Both the position numbers and the translations under genes were made by a program. The notes beneath the pieces are model-generated. The model ran no database searches, was not told the origin of the DNA, and saw nothing but the letters and a program-made list of their open reading frames with translations. Positions 9,704-19,166 of a DNA stretch of 64,000 nucleotides are shown piece after piece. This DNA is from CAYNNQ01 sp964398785 (GTDB taxonomy: Bacteria; Desulfobacterota; Desulfovibrionia; Desulfovibrionales; Desulfonatronovibrionaceae). The DNA is taken from NCBI GenBank assembly GCA_964398785.1, contig CAYNNQ010000004.1:46087-110086 (forward strand), in the 5' to 3' direction. Each line of letters starts with the position of its first letter. The stretch's first letter is position 1.

Positions 9704-10804
9704 ATGAATCTAATTAAGTCTTGGTTTGAAAGGCATCTCAGCAATCCCCAGGTGGTCATCCTCATGGCCATACTTCTGGCCGGTTTCGGGATGGTTTTTT
9801 TTCTGGGCCGGATGCTGGTGCCCTTTTTTGCCGGACTTATAATCGCCTATCTCCTGGAGGGAGTGGTCAAGCAGCTGACCAAAAGGGGAGTCCCCAGGTT
9901 CGCGGGGGTCCTTCTCACATTTCTGCTTTTCATGTTCCTTTTGCTTTTCAGCATTTTCTGGCTGGTCCCCGAGCTGGTCAAACAGATCACCCAACTGGTG
10001 CAGCAGCTTCCGAGCATGATAGGTGAAATCCAGGCCCTTCTTTTGCAGCTTCCCGAGCGCTATCCAAAGTTTATTTCCGAAGCCCAGGTACATGAATTCT
10101 TTTCGGCTATCCGGGGTGAGGTAGGCAAGCTGGCCCACAACATTTTGTCCATTTCCGTGGCCTCGGTAATGGGTCTTATCACCTTGCTGGTCTACCTGGT
10201 CCTTGTCCCCCTGCTGGTCTTTTTCTTTCTCAAAGACAAGGACAAGATCCTGAACTGGTTTGCCGGATTTCTGCCCCGGGACCGCTCCCTGGCCGTGCAG
10301 GTGTGGCAGGATGTCAATATGCAGATATCCAATTACATCCGGGGCAAGACCTGGGAGATCATCATCGTCTGGGCGGGGAGTTTCCTGACTTTTACCTTGC
10401 TCAAGCTCGAATACGCCATGCTCCTGGGGGCCATTGTCGGATTTTCCGTACTCATCCCCTATGTGGGCGCGTCAGTGGCCACCATCCCCGTGGCCCTGGT
10501 CGCCTATTTCCAGTGGGGAATGGGCTCGGAGCTGGTCTGGGTGCTCATTGTCTACGCCATCATCCAGATGCTGGATGCCAATGTCCTGGTTACCCTGCTG
10601 TTGGCCGAGGTAGTGAATATCCATCCGGTGGGAGTGATTGCGGCCATCCTGGTATTTGGCGGGTTATGGGGGTTTTGGGGCGTGTTTTTCGCTATTCCCC
10701 TGGCCACTCTCGGTCAGGCGATTATCAAGGCCTGGCCGGTGCACAAGGATGAAGAAACGGAAAAAGGCGAGGAAGAGGCAAAGGAAGAAGGGGGGATAAC
10801 TTAA
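9704..10804 (+). CDS. AI-2E/PerM family membrane transporter
   Basis: This polytopic membrane protein belongs to the AI-2 exporter/PerM family (UPF0118). An N-terminal helix pair (VILMAILLAGFGMVFFLG; LVPFFAGLIIAYLLEG) precedes a soluble helical stretch with EIQALLLQLPERYP. The family motif region LVLVPLLVFFFLKDKDKI and the C-terminal helices ILVFGGLWGFWGVFFAIPLA follow. I chose the start at MNLIKSWFER (9704), with GGAAAAAG upstream, over a start 51 bases earlier that adds unrelated sequence. The highly charged tail (HKDEETEKGEEEAKEE) is unusual but harmless. The transported substrate is unknown. Confidence 0.85.
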   Translation: MNLIKSWFERHLSNPQVVILMAILLAGFGMVFFLGRMLVPFFAGLIIAYLLEGVVKQLTKRGVPRFAGVLLTFLLFMFLLLFSIFWLVPELVKQITQLVQQLPSMIGEIQALLLQLPERYPKFISEAQVHEFFSAIRGEVGKLAHNILSISVASVMGLITLLVYLVLVPLLVFFFLKDKDKILNWFAGFLPRDRSLAVQVWQDVNMQISNYIRGKTWEIIIVWAGSFLTFTLLKLEYAMLLGAIVGFSVLIPYVGASVATIPVALVAYFQWGMGSELVWVLIVYAIIQMLDANVLVTLLLAEVVNIHPVGVIAAILVFGGLWGFWGVFFAIPLATLGQAIIKAWPVHKDEETEKGEEEAKEEGGIT

Positions 10805-10844
10805 GCAGGTGAGAACAGATAGCAGGAGGAATCCCGGCCAGGTG

Positions 10845-11741
10845 TTACTCAGTAAATGGTTTAGGAGGTTTGTTTTGAGCGCTGGAATGTACGCTCAGCG
10901 CGGTAACTGTGACCAGGATCAATACCATGCCCAAAATCTGCGGTGCGGCCAGGCTTTCATTTAAAACCACCACGCCGAAAAGGGATGCGGTGACCGGTTC
11001 GACCATGGCCACAATGGAGGCTACAGCCGGTGCGGTGTGGTTCAGGCCGACAATATAGAAAATAAAGGACATTCCGGCCCCAAGCACCCCCAGCACCACG
11101 AACAGCGGCCAGCTCGGGGTCTTCAGCACCGCCAAGGTCTGAGCGGCATCGCCCAGGCCGAAAAGTATGACGGCCAGTACAGCGAAGGCTATCACCAGAA
11201 TCGCCTGCGGGCTGCCGTGCGGTGCCGCATACTTGAAACCGAAAATGAACACCGCATAGGAAAGTCCGGAGAGCAGCCCGGCAACCGCGGCGATCAGGGT
11301 GACTTCACCCGCTCCGACCTTGTAAATACCCGTAAGCAGGACCACGCCGAGCATTACCATGGCGATCGCGGCCCATTTGAACATAGTGGGTCTTTCCAGC
11401 TTGAGGGTGAAGGACACGAGATAGACGAATACAGGTGCGCAGTACATCAGGGTTGCTGCAACCGCGACGCTGCCCTCGGCTATGCTCAGGAAATAGAATG
11501 TGAAGTTGCCGGCTACGCCCGCACCGGCGATTGCCGACCAGAACCATAGGCGGGGCGTTGCCAGTCCGCTGCCGCGGGGGCGCAGCCCCAGCCAGACGAG
11601 AACGAACAACAGCCCGATTGCCCCGCGGTAAAAGGAGACCACAACCGGGTCCCATCCCTGGCCCGTGAGGATGCCGCCGATCCCGCCGGACAGCCCCCAG
11701 CACAGGGCAGCAAGTGCTACGAGCGCAGTACTAAGGTTCAT
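10845..11741 (-). CDS. EamA/DMT family transporter
   Basis: This 298-residue protein has ten predicted membrane segments in two EamA repeats, the fold of the drug/metabolite transporter superfamily. The first repeat begins ALVALAALCWGLSGGIGGIL and the second ends MVEPVTASLFGVVVLNESL, the usual EamA signature around the ninth helix. The gene converges on the PerM-family gene, leaving 40 bp between stops. No substrate can be assigned. Confidence 0.87.
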   Translation of the reverse strand: MNLSTALVALAALCWGLSGGIGGILTGQGWDPVVVSFYRGAIGLLFVLVWLGLRPRGSGLATPRLWFWSAIAGAGVAGNFTFYFLSIAEGSVAVAATLMYCAPVFVYLVSFTLKLERPTMFKWAAIAMVMLGVVLLTGIYKVGAGEVTLIAAVAGLLSGLSYAVFIFGFKYAAPHGSPQAILVIAFAVLAVILFGLGDAAQTLAVLKTPSWPLFVVLGVLGAGMSFIFYIVGLNHTAPAVASIVAMVEPVTASLFGVVVLNESLAAPQILGMVLILVTVTALSVHSSAQNKPPKPFTE

Positions 11742-11891
11742 TGTTTATCCCGATCAAAGCTGCTTCGTCTGGGGTGGTGCGTCCTGTACTATTTTGGAAG
11801 ATCTTTATCATTGGCTCTCCATGCATGTGTTGAATCGCAGTTTGTTATAGAAGCAACATGGTTCTCCGACATAGCGTATGGATTTTTTATG

Positions 11892-12140
11892 TTTCATCCG
11901 CCTGATCCTTTTGGATGCCAAAATTCCGGCTCGGATCTTTCTACTCCCCGCCAAAGAAGGATGCTTGCCCCCTCCGGACTCTTATTTGGAGAAGTATGTT
12001 TTTTTGTGCCTTACTCAGATTGCTATTTGGTCAGTTTGCATTTTGAGATGTCCCCGGTCCGGTTTCCCCCTTTTGCCGGGGTGCAAGAAAATGCGCGAGC
12101 CTTTCGTTAAAAGCATCAAAAAAGATCAGGCAGATGAAAT
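11892..12140. repeat. Dispersed repeat family R1, copy B (MITE-like)
   Basis: This copy has the clearest ends of the family. TTTCATCCGCCTGATCCTTT on the left is matched by the complement of AAAGATCAGGCAGATGAAAT on the right, an inverted terminal repeat of about 26 bp with few mismatches. Interior segments shared with copy A include GATGCTTGCCCC, CTCCGGACTCTT and GCGCGAGCCTTTCGTTAAAA. From 12141 to 12595 nothing is recognisable except a short GC stem near 12280-12300 (CCCGCTC ... GGGCGGG). Confidence 0.78.
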
Positions 12141-12595
12141 TCACATTTAACCTCGTGGAACCAGTAACATCCGCTTTGAGTCGCCAACTTAGCGGGGCGC
12201 ATAACATGCCACAAGACCTTTCGGAATGGGGTCTAGAAAAATTTATCCAATTTATCCGGAAATTAAAAGGAAAAAATAACCCGCTCAGCAAGGGGCGGGC
12301 TGCCAGGATTGTATGTAAAAGAGGGAAAAGGGCAAATCCGAAAAAGTGGTCCGGCAGTAAAAGAAAATGCTCCGTGCCCGGGGAAGTAGCTCCGAACACA
12401 AAATATACTTCCAGGTCCGGGGTATTGTAGGCAAGAAGTTGCCACTGGTTGAAAGAATGGTTGAAGGACAGAAAAGTTGAATATAGGAATGTTATAGGCT
12501 ATCTGTGACCTTTGGCTCATGGCTTCGCAGGACATTGACCCTTGGGGGGAGACGACGTATAATACGTTCTGAATACTACATTTCATGCAGGTAGC

Positions 12596-12821
12596 ATGCA
12601 AACAATTAATGCCTCAGAGGCGAATCGCCTTTTCTCCAGGCTCTTGCGCGAGGGGAAGTATATACTGTGGTGTCCTGTGGCAAGCCGGTGATATTATTCC
12701 TCCCACCGATGAGGAGGCCTCGGGCCGCAAGAAGGCAAAGGCTGATTTGCCGGAGCGGCTTAATCCTCAAGCAGTAACCGCCGACAGAGATTGGACCCGA
12801 GACGGGCCGTACAGGGCTTAA
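12596..12821 (+). pseudogene. Broken Phd/YefM-type antitoxin gene
   Basis: Starting at 12598, the frame reads MQTINASEANRLFSRLLRE, the N-terminus of a prevent-host-death (Phd/YefM) antitoxin. The matching continuation, GEVYTVVSCGKPV, lies in another frame, and the C-terminal part, IIPPTDEEASGRKKAK, in yet another. At least two small indels have thus broken the gene. It ends one base before the PIN-domain relic, the normal antitoxin-then-toxin order. It cannot make a complete antitoxin as written. Confidence 0.75.
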
Positions 12822-12822
12822 C

Positions 12823-12990
12823 ATGCGATTAGCGCTGGACACCAATATCATGGCCTACGCCGAAGGCGTGGGCGGACAGAGAGCGTTGGGGCAGAGCCCG
12901 GCAATGGGTGACTGAATTGTCTGTGGAACACGTGGTGCTCCCAATACAACCTCGAGGGGTGGATTGGGCCGTGTTCGTGGATGGAGATAC
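12823..12990 (+). pseudogene. Broken PIN-domain (VapC-like) toxin gene
   Basis: An ATG one base after the antitoxin stop opens MRLALDTNIMAYAEGVGG, a PIN-domain start with the first catalytic aspartate in LDTN. The frame breaks after about 20 residues. The next frame contains ARQWVTELSVEHVVLPIQ, which fits the following part of such toxins, and then similarity is lost. The rest of the ribonuclease, including the later acidic residues, is missing. Downstream to 13100 there is a further unrecognised fragment (ATHADFTAKKIGTGG and, in another frame, STRETDGRYEVNLSRG before a stop). Confidence 0.7.
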
Positions 12991-13195
12991 AAAGAATTGG
13001 CCACCCATGCGGACTTCACCGCTAAAAAAATAGGCACCGGGGGGAAGAGCAAATAGACGTATCCACCCGGGAAACCGACGGCAGGTACGAGGTCAACTTA
13101 AGCCGCGGATAAAAAACAAAAAAAATCATTGAATGGAAATTTAAGTGTTCCCGGCACACTCTTTTTCGGAAACATAAAATATCGGGGATATTGAC

Positions 13196-14545
13196 ATGGA
13201 GATCGCAAACAGCGTGGACCAGATAATAAATCCATCCACCATTCCGCGGGGCAGCCGAATATACGCCGCCGGAAACGCGGCCACACCGAACATATTCCTG
13301 AATCGTCTGGCGGAAAACGAGGCCATAAGCGACGTAGAGCTACTCGGTACCCTCTTGATGGGCGATCTGGAAAACCTGTTCAGCGAAAAAACCTGCGAAA
13401 GGATAACGCACAGGATAATATTCAACGGCCCCCACTCACGGACTGCCCTTAACAACGGCCGGGCCATGTATCAGCTCATGCACCTGTCGGACATACCCAG
13501 GCAACTGCAAAAATACATACAGCCGGATGTGGTCCTTTTGACCGTGAGCGGGCCGGACAATGGCGGGAACTACAGCCTGGGCACGGCAGTAGAGGGTGTT
13601 CCCGCGGCCATCAACGCGGCAAAATCCAGGGGCGGCCTGGTAATCGCGGAGAGAAACGCGCGCATGCCGTTCGTTCTCGGGTCCACGATCAAGTCGGACA
13701 TGATCGACTACCTTTTGGACACGGACTACGATCTTCCGGTGCATTCGGCTATTGGCGCCGACGAAAAAGCGGAAAAGATAGGCCGGATCATAGCCGAACA
13801 TTACATCCACGACGGCTGCACGCTTCAGTTCGGCATCGGCGAGGTCCCGGAGGCCGTGACCAAGGCCGTTCTGGACAAGGGGGTAAGGGACCTGGGCATA
13901 CACACCGAACTCTTCGCCACCGCCATGAGAAAGCTCGTGCAATCGGGAGCGGTCACGAACAGATACAACCAGCGCCCGTTTTCCATCTCCTCTCTTTTTC
14001 TGGCTGAAAACCGGGAAGGATACGAGTGGCTCAATTACAATAGTTCGATACAGAGCAGACCGTGCGATGTAACCAATTCCACCATGAACATAGCCAAAAG
14101 GCCGAACATGGTGGCCGTGAACAGCGCCATAGGCGTGGACCTGCACGGCAATATCTGGGCCGATTCCCTGAACGCCACGAAGATATTCAGCGGAATAGGC
14201 GGTCAGTCGGACTTTTTGCGCGGGGCCAACCTTTCACCGGGCGGAGTGCCGATTATCGCCCTGAAATCCACGACCGCGAGCGGCGTGCCCAAGATACTCG
14301 AAAAAAGCCCGGAAGGAATTACCAGCACGGCAATAGCGGCCGATCCGGTGGTGATCGTTACCGAACAGGGGGCCTTCGATCCCCGGGGGCTGAGCATTTG
14401 CGAGCACGCGGTCGGAATCGCGCATCTGGCCGAGCCGCATACCCGGGAAAAACTCCTCCGGCATATCTACGAAGCGGACAAGTTCCACAAACCCAGGCAG
14501 GCCCTTTCGGGCAAAGCACCCAAGGGGTTCATTCCCTGCGAGTGA
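13196..14545 (+). CDS. Acetyl-CoA hydrolase/CoA-transferase family protein
   Basis: This 449-residue enzyme belongs to the family of acetyl-CoA hydrolases, acetate CoA-transferases and 4-hydroxybutyrate CoA-transferases, which move CoA between carboxylic acids. The family's catalytic glutamate is expected in the motif seen here as LGIHTELF. The preceding glycine-rich loop TLQFGIGEVPEAV and the C-terminal ITSTAIAADPVVIVTEQGAFDPRG are also typical. The gene converges on a HATPase-GNAT fusion 20 bp away, and that pairing hints at a regulatory link. The exact CoA donor and acceptor cannot be decided from sequence alone. Confidence 0.85.
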   Translation: MEIANSVDQIINPSTIPRGSRIYAAGNAATPNIFLNRLAENEAISDVELLGTLLMGDLENLFSEKTCERITHRIIFNGPHSRTALNNGRAMYQLMHLSDIPRQLQKYIQPDVVLLTVSGPDNGGNYSLGTAVEGVPAAINAAKSRGGLVIAERNARMPFVLGSTIKSDMIDYLLDTDYDLPVHSAIGADEKAEKIGRIIAEHYIHDGCTLQFGIGEVPEAVTKAVLDKGVRDLGIHTELFATAMRKLVQSGAVTNRYNQRPFSISSLFLAENREGYEWLNYNSSIQSRPCDVTNSTMNIAKRPNMVAVNSAIGVDLHGNIWADSLNATKIFSGIGGQSDFLRGANLSPGGVPIIALKSTTASGVPKILEKSPEGITSTAIAADPVVIVTEQGAFDPRGLSICEHAVGIAHLAEPHTREKLLRHIYEADKFHKPRQALSGKAPKGFIPCE

Positions 14546-14565
14546 TCAACCGTGAGGGATTTTCC

Positions 14566-16065
14566 CTAATTTGCGGATCGTTCCGCGTATTTGCGGACGT
14601 ATTCCTTGATTTCCCCGGAGAATTCGCACCCCACCGCGATCTGTTCAAAGTCCATCTCGTAGCCGTTTAAGTATTGCAGGATTAAAAAATCGCCTTGCGA
14701 TCCCGGTTTGATCCCCGCGAAAAAGAATCCCAGCTCCTCCAGTTCCGGGCAGTAAAACGCTGTTCCCGGGTCCGAAAGAGGCAGATACAGATACACGGTC
14801 TTAACCGCGTCCGGGCCCAGGAACCCGAGTTGGGAAGCCGTCTCCCGCACTACATCCCGGCCGTATTCTTTTATCCTGATATCCGCCGTGCTCCGGTCGG
14901 TGTCGGTTTTAACCTCCATGTTCGACCGAGGGGCAGAGGGGCCATCATTATCCCCTGCCTCTTGCAGCCGCGCCCCGACTCCCAGATTGGAATATATGCG
15001 CTCGACAAACTCGGCGTGCCTTTGCGGCGGATAAACAAGGACCTCGCCGGGGGCCTTTAGATACTTGAAGTGCAACACCGCGCTTTCACGCTGGATGTCG
15101 TGCTTTTTCATGTCCTTGTATTCTGGTTCCGCGGCATTGGACAATAAAAGGGCGCAGGGCTTCATGCCCCGCTTTAGCATGGATTTCTGGGAATAAAAAT
15201 GCGAGGTCACCCCCATCCCGAAACCGCCAGTGAGTCCCCGCCGCATCGCTTCCTCGATCCTGGCCTCGCTCAGGGCGTTCAGGCATCCCTGCCCGCGAAA
15301 CCCGGGCTTGGTGACGGCGACGCCGAATTCGGGCACCTGGGGATCGTCTCCCATTATCATGGCCGCGTGAGCGATCACTTCCCCGTGCTCGGTAACCGCC
15401 ACGAATGAAATCAGGTCCCCGTTTTCATTCAGGGACCGCACCCTGTCCGGATAATACATGTCTCCATGCAGATAGGTGTACCCATAGGCCGTATACACGC
15501 ATTTGGAAACCTCGACCGCCTCTTCCGGCCGAAGCCGGCGCACCGTATATTTCACGCTTCCCCGAGGCGGACTTTCGGCCCGCCCTTGCTCTCTGGCTTT
15601 TTCCATTTCTTCCCGGGAAAAGATGCTATCGACCTTGTTCTGATCCTGAAATTTAAACAAACGGGTTTCCCGGCCCTGTTTTCCCAGGTTGTGGAAGGAC
15701 AGTCCGTCCATGACCCTTTTTGCCAGATACATCCCCAGCCCCTTGCCGGACCACGTCTGTTGCACCTTTTCCGGGGAATATTCGGTCTCCAGATCCGGAT
15801 CGCGGGGCATTCCCTTTTCTCTTATAATCATCTCCAGCCCGGTATTCTTTAAGTCAAAAACGACCTCAATAACATCTTCGCTCCCCGGCTCGAATGCATT
15901 GTTAATGATGTTTGATAGAACCTCCTCGACGGCCATTTCGATTTCCCTGGCGGTTTCGTCATTGAAACCGAGCGCCTGGGAAACAAGCTTTGCATTGGTC
16001 GCAGCAAGTTCGGCGAAAATAAGATCATTCGGGATGGACAATTTCATTTGCCTGGATCTTAACAT
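14566..16065 (-). CDS. Fusion of RsbW-like ATPase domain and GNAT acetyltransferase domain
   Basis: The N-terminal part (about residues 7-165) is an anti-sigma-factor-kinase-type HATPase: the N-box EMAVEEVLSNIINNAFEP and the G-box WSGKGLGMYLAKRVMDGL are clear. Residues about 185-345 form a GNAT acetyltransferase domain, with the acetyl-CoA loop in PGFRGQGCLNALSEA. The last 150 residues resemble no family I know. ATG at 16065 has AGGA upstream; a second ATG seven codons later is possible. The gene faces the CoA-transferase gene across 20 bp. Joining a partner-switching ATPase to an acetyltransferase suggests regulation of a protein by acetylation or phosphorylation, but that is inference. Confidence 0.8.
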   Translation of the reverse strand: MLRSRQMKLSIPNDLIFAELAATNAKLVSQALGFNDETAREIEMAVEEVLSNIINNAFEPGSEDVIEVVFDLKNTGLEMIIREKGMPRDPDLETEYSPEKVQQTWSGKGLGMYLAKRVMDGLSFHNLGKQGRETRLFKFQDQNKVDSIFSREEMEKAREQGRAESPPRGSVKYTVRRLRPEEAVEVSKCVYTAYGYTYLHGDMYYPDRVRSLNENGDLISFVAVTEHGEVIAHAAMIMGDDPQVPEFGVAVTKPGFRGQGCLNALSEARIEEAMRRGLTGGFGMGVTSHFYSQKSMLKRGMKPCALLLSNAAEPEYKDMKKHDIQRESAVLHFKYLKAPGEVLVYPPQRHAEFVERIYSNLGVGARLQEAGDNDGPSAPRSNMEVKTDTDRSTADIRIKEYGRDVVRETASQLGFLGPDAVKTVYLYLPLSDPGTAFYCPELEELGFFFAGIKPGSQGDFLILQYLNGYEMDFEQIAVGCEFSGEIKEYVRKYAERSAN

Positions 16066-16535
16066 GAATTCATCCTGCCTTTTTCATCCTTATACCTTGA
16101 CTTTTTATGGCTTAGGTTTAACGCATAAACCCAAATAAGTCTGAAAATGGGACCTATTTGGAATGCCTCTACTCCTTGAGTCCAACAGTCAGGATATAAA
16201 CATTTCTAAAGAAATATGACCAACAAACCCCAATTATTCTCACTTAATTTACGCTTTTCGTAAAGTGCAGTATAATTCCCATCCGGTTGCCCCGGAATTA
16301 GAGTCAATAAGTCTACCATACGGTACAGGTTACAATGGATCTAAGCACAGAGTCGGATTATGCGTAGGGAATCACAATCATGCCAATCCAGCTTAAAATG
16401 CGGCTGGAATTTATGCGCAGTCGCTCTCTTGTCATTATTCCCCGACTATAGGTAAAAGATACTCACATTCGTTGTCGTGCAAAATGTGTTTGGGACAATC
16501 TAAATTTGCCGACCCCAAAAAACACGGGAGAGAAT

Positions 16536-17248
16536 ATGACACAACCCCGTCAATTGGCTGAAGAACTGATAGCCGAAGCAGAAAAAAGGGATGGATTTCG
16601 AGCCGGGATTGCCGCTATTGATGAAGTATTGAACGGCCCTTCCTACAAGGCTGTAGTTGAGGGAAGTTGGGAGACCAACCATTCGGAAAATACTACTCCG
16701 TGGCTGCCAAACGCCCGCTCTCTTCTGGTGCTGGTCATGCATCATCCGGAAGATGATCCGCGGCTGGACTGGTTTGACCGCGGCAATACCGCGGGAAACC
16801 GCCGAATGACGAAAATATCTGAGGAGTTGGGAACCTGGCTATTTAAGACTCATAATNNNNNNNNNNCGTGGAAAAGGGAGGGGTGTATCTGAAAGATGCC
16901 GCCGTGTTCGCAGGACTGGGTGTGGTGGGGAAAAACAACCTGCTGCTGGACCAAAAATGGGGGCCCAGAGTCCGGCTTCGCGCGGTTTTGATCGAAGGGA
17001 ACCTGCCGTCCGGCCGTTCCCTGCAGGATTTCCAGCCCTGCCAGGGCTGTGCCGTACCCTGCCGCGAAGCCTGCCCTGCAGATGCGTTTGTCCAGGGACA
17101 ATATGACCGTCCGAACTGTATCCAACGCCTTGATTCAGATCGGGACAATCCCATCGAGAGCGGGCAAAGAGATTCACAAGGCTCTCCGATCCTTGTAACC
17201 GATTGGTGCCGAAGATGCGAATTCGCCTGTCCGGTAGGAGAAAAATAA
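16536..17248 (+). CDS. QueG-like 4Fe-4S protein, interrupted by a scaffold gap
   Basis: The first part (MTQPRQLAEELIAEAEKRDG to about residue 107) and the part after ten N (16857-16866) belong to one protein resembling epoxyqueuosine reductase QueG and its relatives. The second part has the conserved segment FAGLGVVGKNNLLLDQKWGP and two clusters of cysteines, CQGCAVPCREACP and CRRCEFACP, for 4Fe-4S centres. The ribosome site GGGAGAG precedes the ATG at 16536. The number of N is probably conventional, so the true missing length and the frame across the gap are unknown. It lacks the C-terminal HEAT repeats of QueG, so it may be a shorter paralogue of unknown function. Confidence 0.7.
16857..16866. 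other. Scaffold gap of ten N
   Basis: Ten unresolved bases interrupt the QueG-like gene. Such fixed-length runs usually mark joined contigs, so gene order on the two sides rests on read pairing or similar evidence. Confidence 0.97.
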
Positions 17249-17482
17249 CCCCGTCGTAGTGAAATCGGAATGTCAATTATTAGTTCATCGCTTTATTCAC
17301 TTCCTTTTCTGTCCATAATTTTTCTCAACAGTTAACAAATCATAATCTATGGCTTTCTTTCTGCCAAATAAGGAATTTTTTGGTTTGACAACCGGCCTAT
17401 TATTAAGGAATTTACTCAATACTTGGTTTCAAGTTCCAAAAAGACTGACTGATAATCGCAAGCAAGGAAAAGGCGGCAAGTT

Positions 17483-19165
17483 ATGCAAAAGGACTCGGTG
17501 AATATATGTATAGCCGGAGAGGCAGGGCAGGGGCTGGACACTATTGGCCAAATGCTGGCCAAGGCCCTGGTCAGATCGGGGCAAAAAATCCTGGTCACCC
17601 AAAGCTACATGTCCAGGATCAGGGGAGGGCACAACCTTTTTTCCATACGCACAGGGCACACAGAGGAGGTTGGCCCCGTAGACCGGGTGGACTTGCTTGC
17701 GGCCTTGAACCGAGAATCCGTGGACCTGCATCTGCCCAATCTATCGGAACAGGGACTCGTGCTTTATAATGCGGAGTTGGGTCTGGATCATAAGGCCCCG
17801 GGACTGGCGGTGCCGATCAAGGAGATGGTCCGGGAAACCATACTGCAAAACACTGTGGTTCTGGGTTGTCTGGCTGCCTTGCTGGGCCTGGATAAGCAAA
17901 CAGTTCATAATCTGATTCAGGATACCCTGGGCAAAAAGCACCCCGAACTGCTTGAAAAAAACCTGGATGCCCTGACAAAAGGCTATGAGTGGACCAGGGA
18001 GCAAAACCCGGCTTTTACTGGGTTGCCCCTGTCCACAGGTGCCCCGGACAAGATGACCATTAACGGCAATCAGGCCATAGCCCTGGGAGCCATGGCCGCA
18101 GGGGTGAATTTCTGCTCCTTTTACCCCATGACCCCGGCCACCAGCGTGGCCTTGACCCTGGCTGCAAATTCCCAAGACCTGGGCATTGTGGTCGAGCAGG
18201 CAGAAGATGAGATCGCGGCCATAAACATGGCCATCGGGGCCTCGTTTTGCGGGGCAAGAAGTCTGGTGCCCACCTCGGGAGGCGGCTTTGTCTTGATGGG
18301 CGAAGGAGTGAGCCTGTCCGGAATGACCGAGACCCCGATTCTTATTGTCCTGGCCCAGAGGCCCGGCCCGGCCACCGGCCTGCCCACCAGAACCGAGCAG
18401 GGCGATTTGTTCCTGACTTTGTACGCCGGGCACGGTGAATTCCCCAGGGCCATATTTGCCCCCGGTGATCCCGAGGAATGCTTTTATCTTACCTATAAAG
18501 GGCTGGACCTGGCCGAGCGCTTTCAGTCCCCGGTCTTTGTGCTAACCGACCAGTTCTTGGCTGATTCCGACAGGGCTGTTCAGCCTTTTGATCTAAGCCG
18601 GCTGCCTGAGATGAAGACAGCGGACTCAAGCCCGGAGGACCCTGAAAAATACCAGAGATATGCGATAACTGAGTCCGGATTGTCCAGGCGTGTCCTGCCC
18701 GGTACCGGCAGGCACCTGGTAGTGGGGGATAGCGACGAGCATACCCCGGACGGGCACATCACCGAAGACCTGGATGTTCGAAAGCGGATGGTGGATAAGA
18801 GGCTGGCCAAGGGAAAAGGTTTTCATGACTGCATCCGGCCCCCGGAAATCAACGGGGATGAGGAACCGGAGATTTTGCTGCTTGGCTGGGGATCAACCAA
18901 GGGAGCCATTCTGGAGGCGGCCTCGATATTGTCCGATCAGGGCCGTAAAGTGGCCAGCATGCATTTCTCCCAGGTCTGGCCCCTGGACCCGGAACAGTTT
19001 ATGGATCGGTTAAAAGCGGCAGGCAGGGTGATCTGCATAGAAGGCAATGCCACAGGACAATTTGCCCAGTTGCTCAGGCAGCAGACAGGGTTTAGTGTTT
19101 CGGAAAATATACTCAGATACGACGGGCTGCCCTTGAGTGCCTCCTATATTTTGCAGCGCATTTAG
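17483..19165 (+). CDS. 2-oxoacid:acceptor oxidoreductase, fused gamma-alpha subunit
   Basis: This 560-residue subunit belongs to a thiamine-diphosphate 2-oxoacid:ferredoxin (or flavodoxin) oxidoreductase, which decarboxylates a 2-oxoacid to an acyl-CoA. The gamma domain at the N-terminus is marked by GEAGQGLDTIGQMLAKAL and SYMSRIRGGHNLFSIRTG. The alpha domain follows from about residue 195 (GNQAIALGAMAAGVNFCSFY; SGGGFVLMGEGVSLSGMTE). This fused order is typical of KorA/VorA-type enzymes with separate beta subunits. The beta subunit starts 218 bp later, with repeat R4 between. The 2-oxoglutarate type (KorAB) is most like it, but branched-chain substrates cannot be excluded. Confidence 0.87.
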   Translation: MQKDSVNICIAGEAGQGLDTIGQMLAKALVRSGQKILVTQSYMSRIRGGHNLFSIRTGHTEEVGPVDRVDLLAALNRESVDLHLPNLSEQGLVLYNAELGLDHKAPGLAVPIKEMVRETILQNTVVLGCLAALLGLDKQTVHNLIQDTLGKKHPELLEKNLDALTKGYEWTREQNPAFTGLPLSTGAPDKMTINGNQAIALGAMAAGVNFCSFYPMTPATSVALTLAANSQDLGIVVEQAEDEIAAINMAIGASFCGARSLVPTSGGGFVLMGEGVSLSGMTETPILIVLAQRPGPATGLPTRTEQGDLFLTLYAGHGEFPRAIFAPGDPEECFYLTYKGLDLAERFQSPVFVLTDQFLADSDRAVQPFDLSRLPEMKTADSSPEDPEKYQRYAITESGLSRRVLPGTGRHLVVGDSDEHTPDGHITEDLDVRKRMVDKRLAKGKGFHDCIRPPEINGDEEPEILLLGWGSTKGAILEAASILSDQGRKVASMHFSQVWPLDPEQFMDRLKAAGRVICIEGNATGQFAQLLRQQTGFSVSENILRYDGLPLSASYILQRI

Positions 19166-19166
19166 C

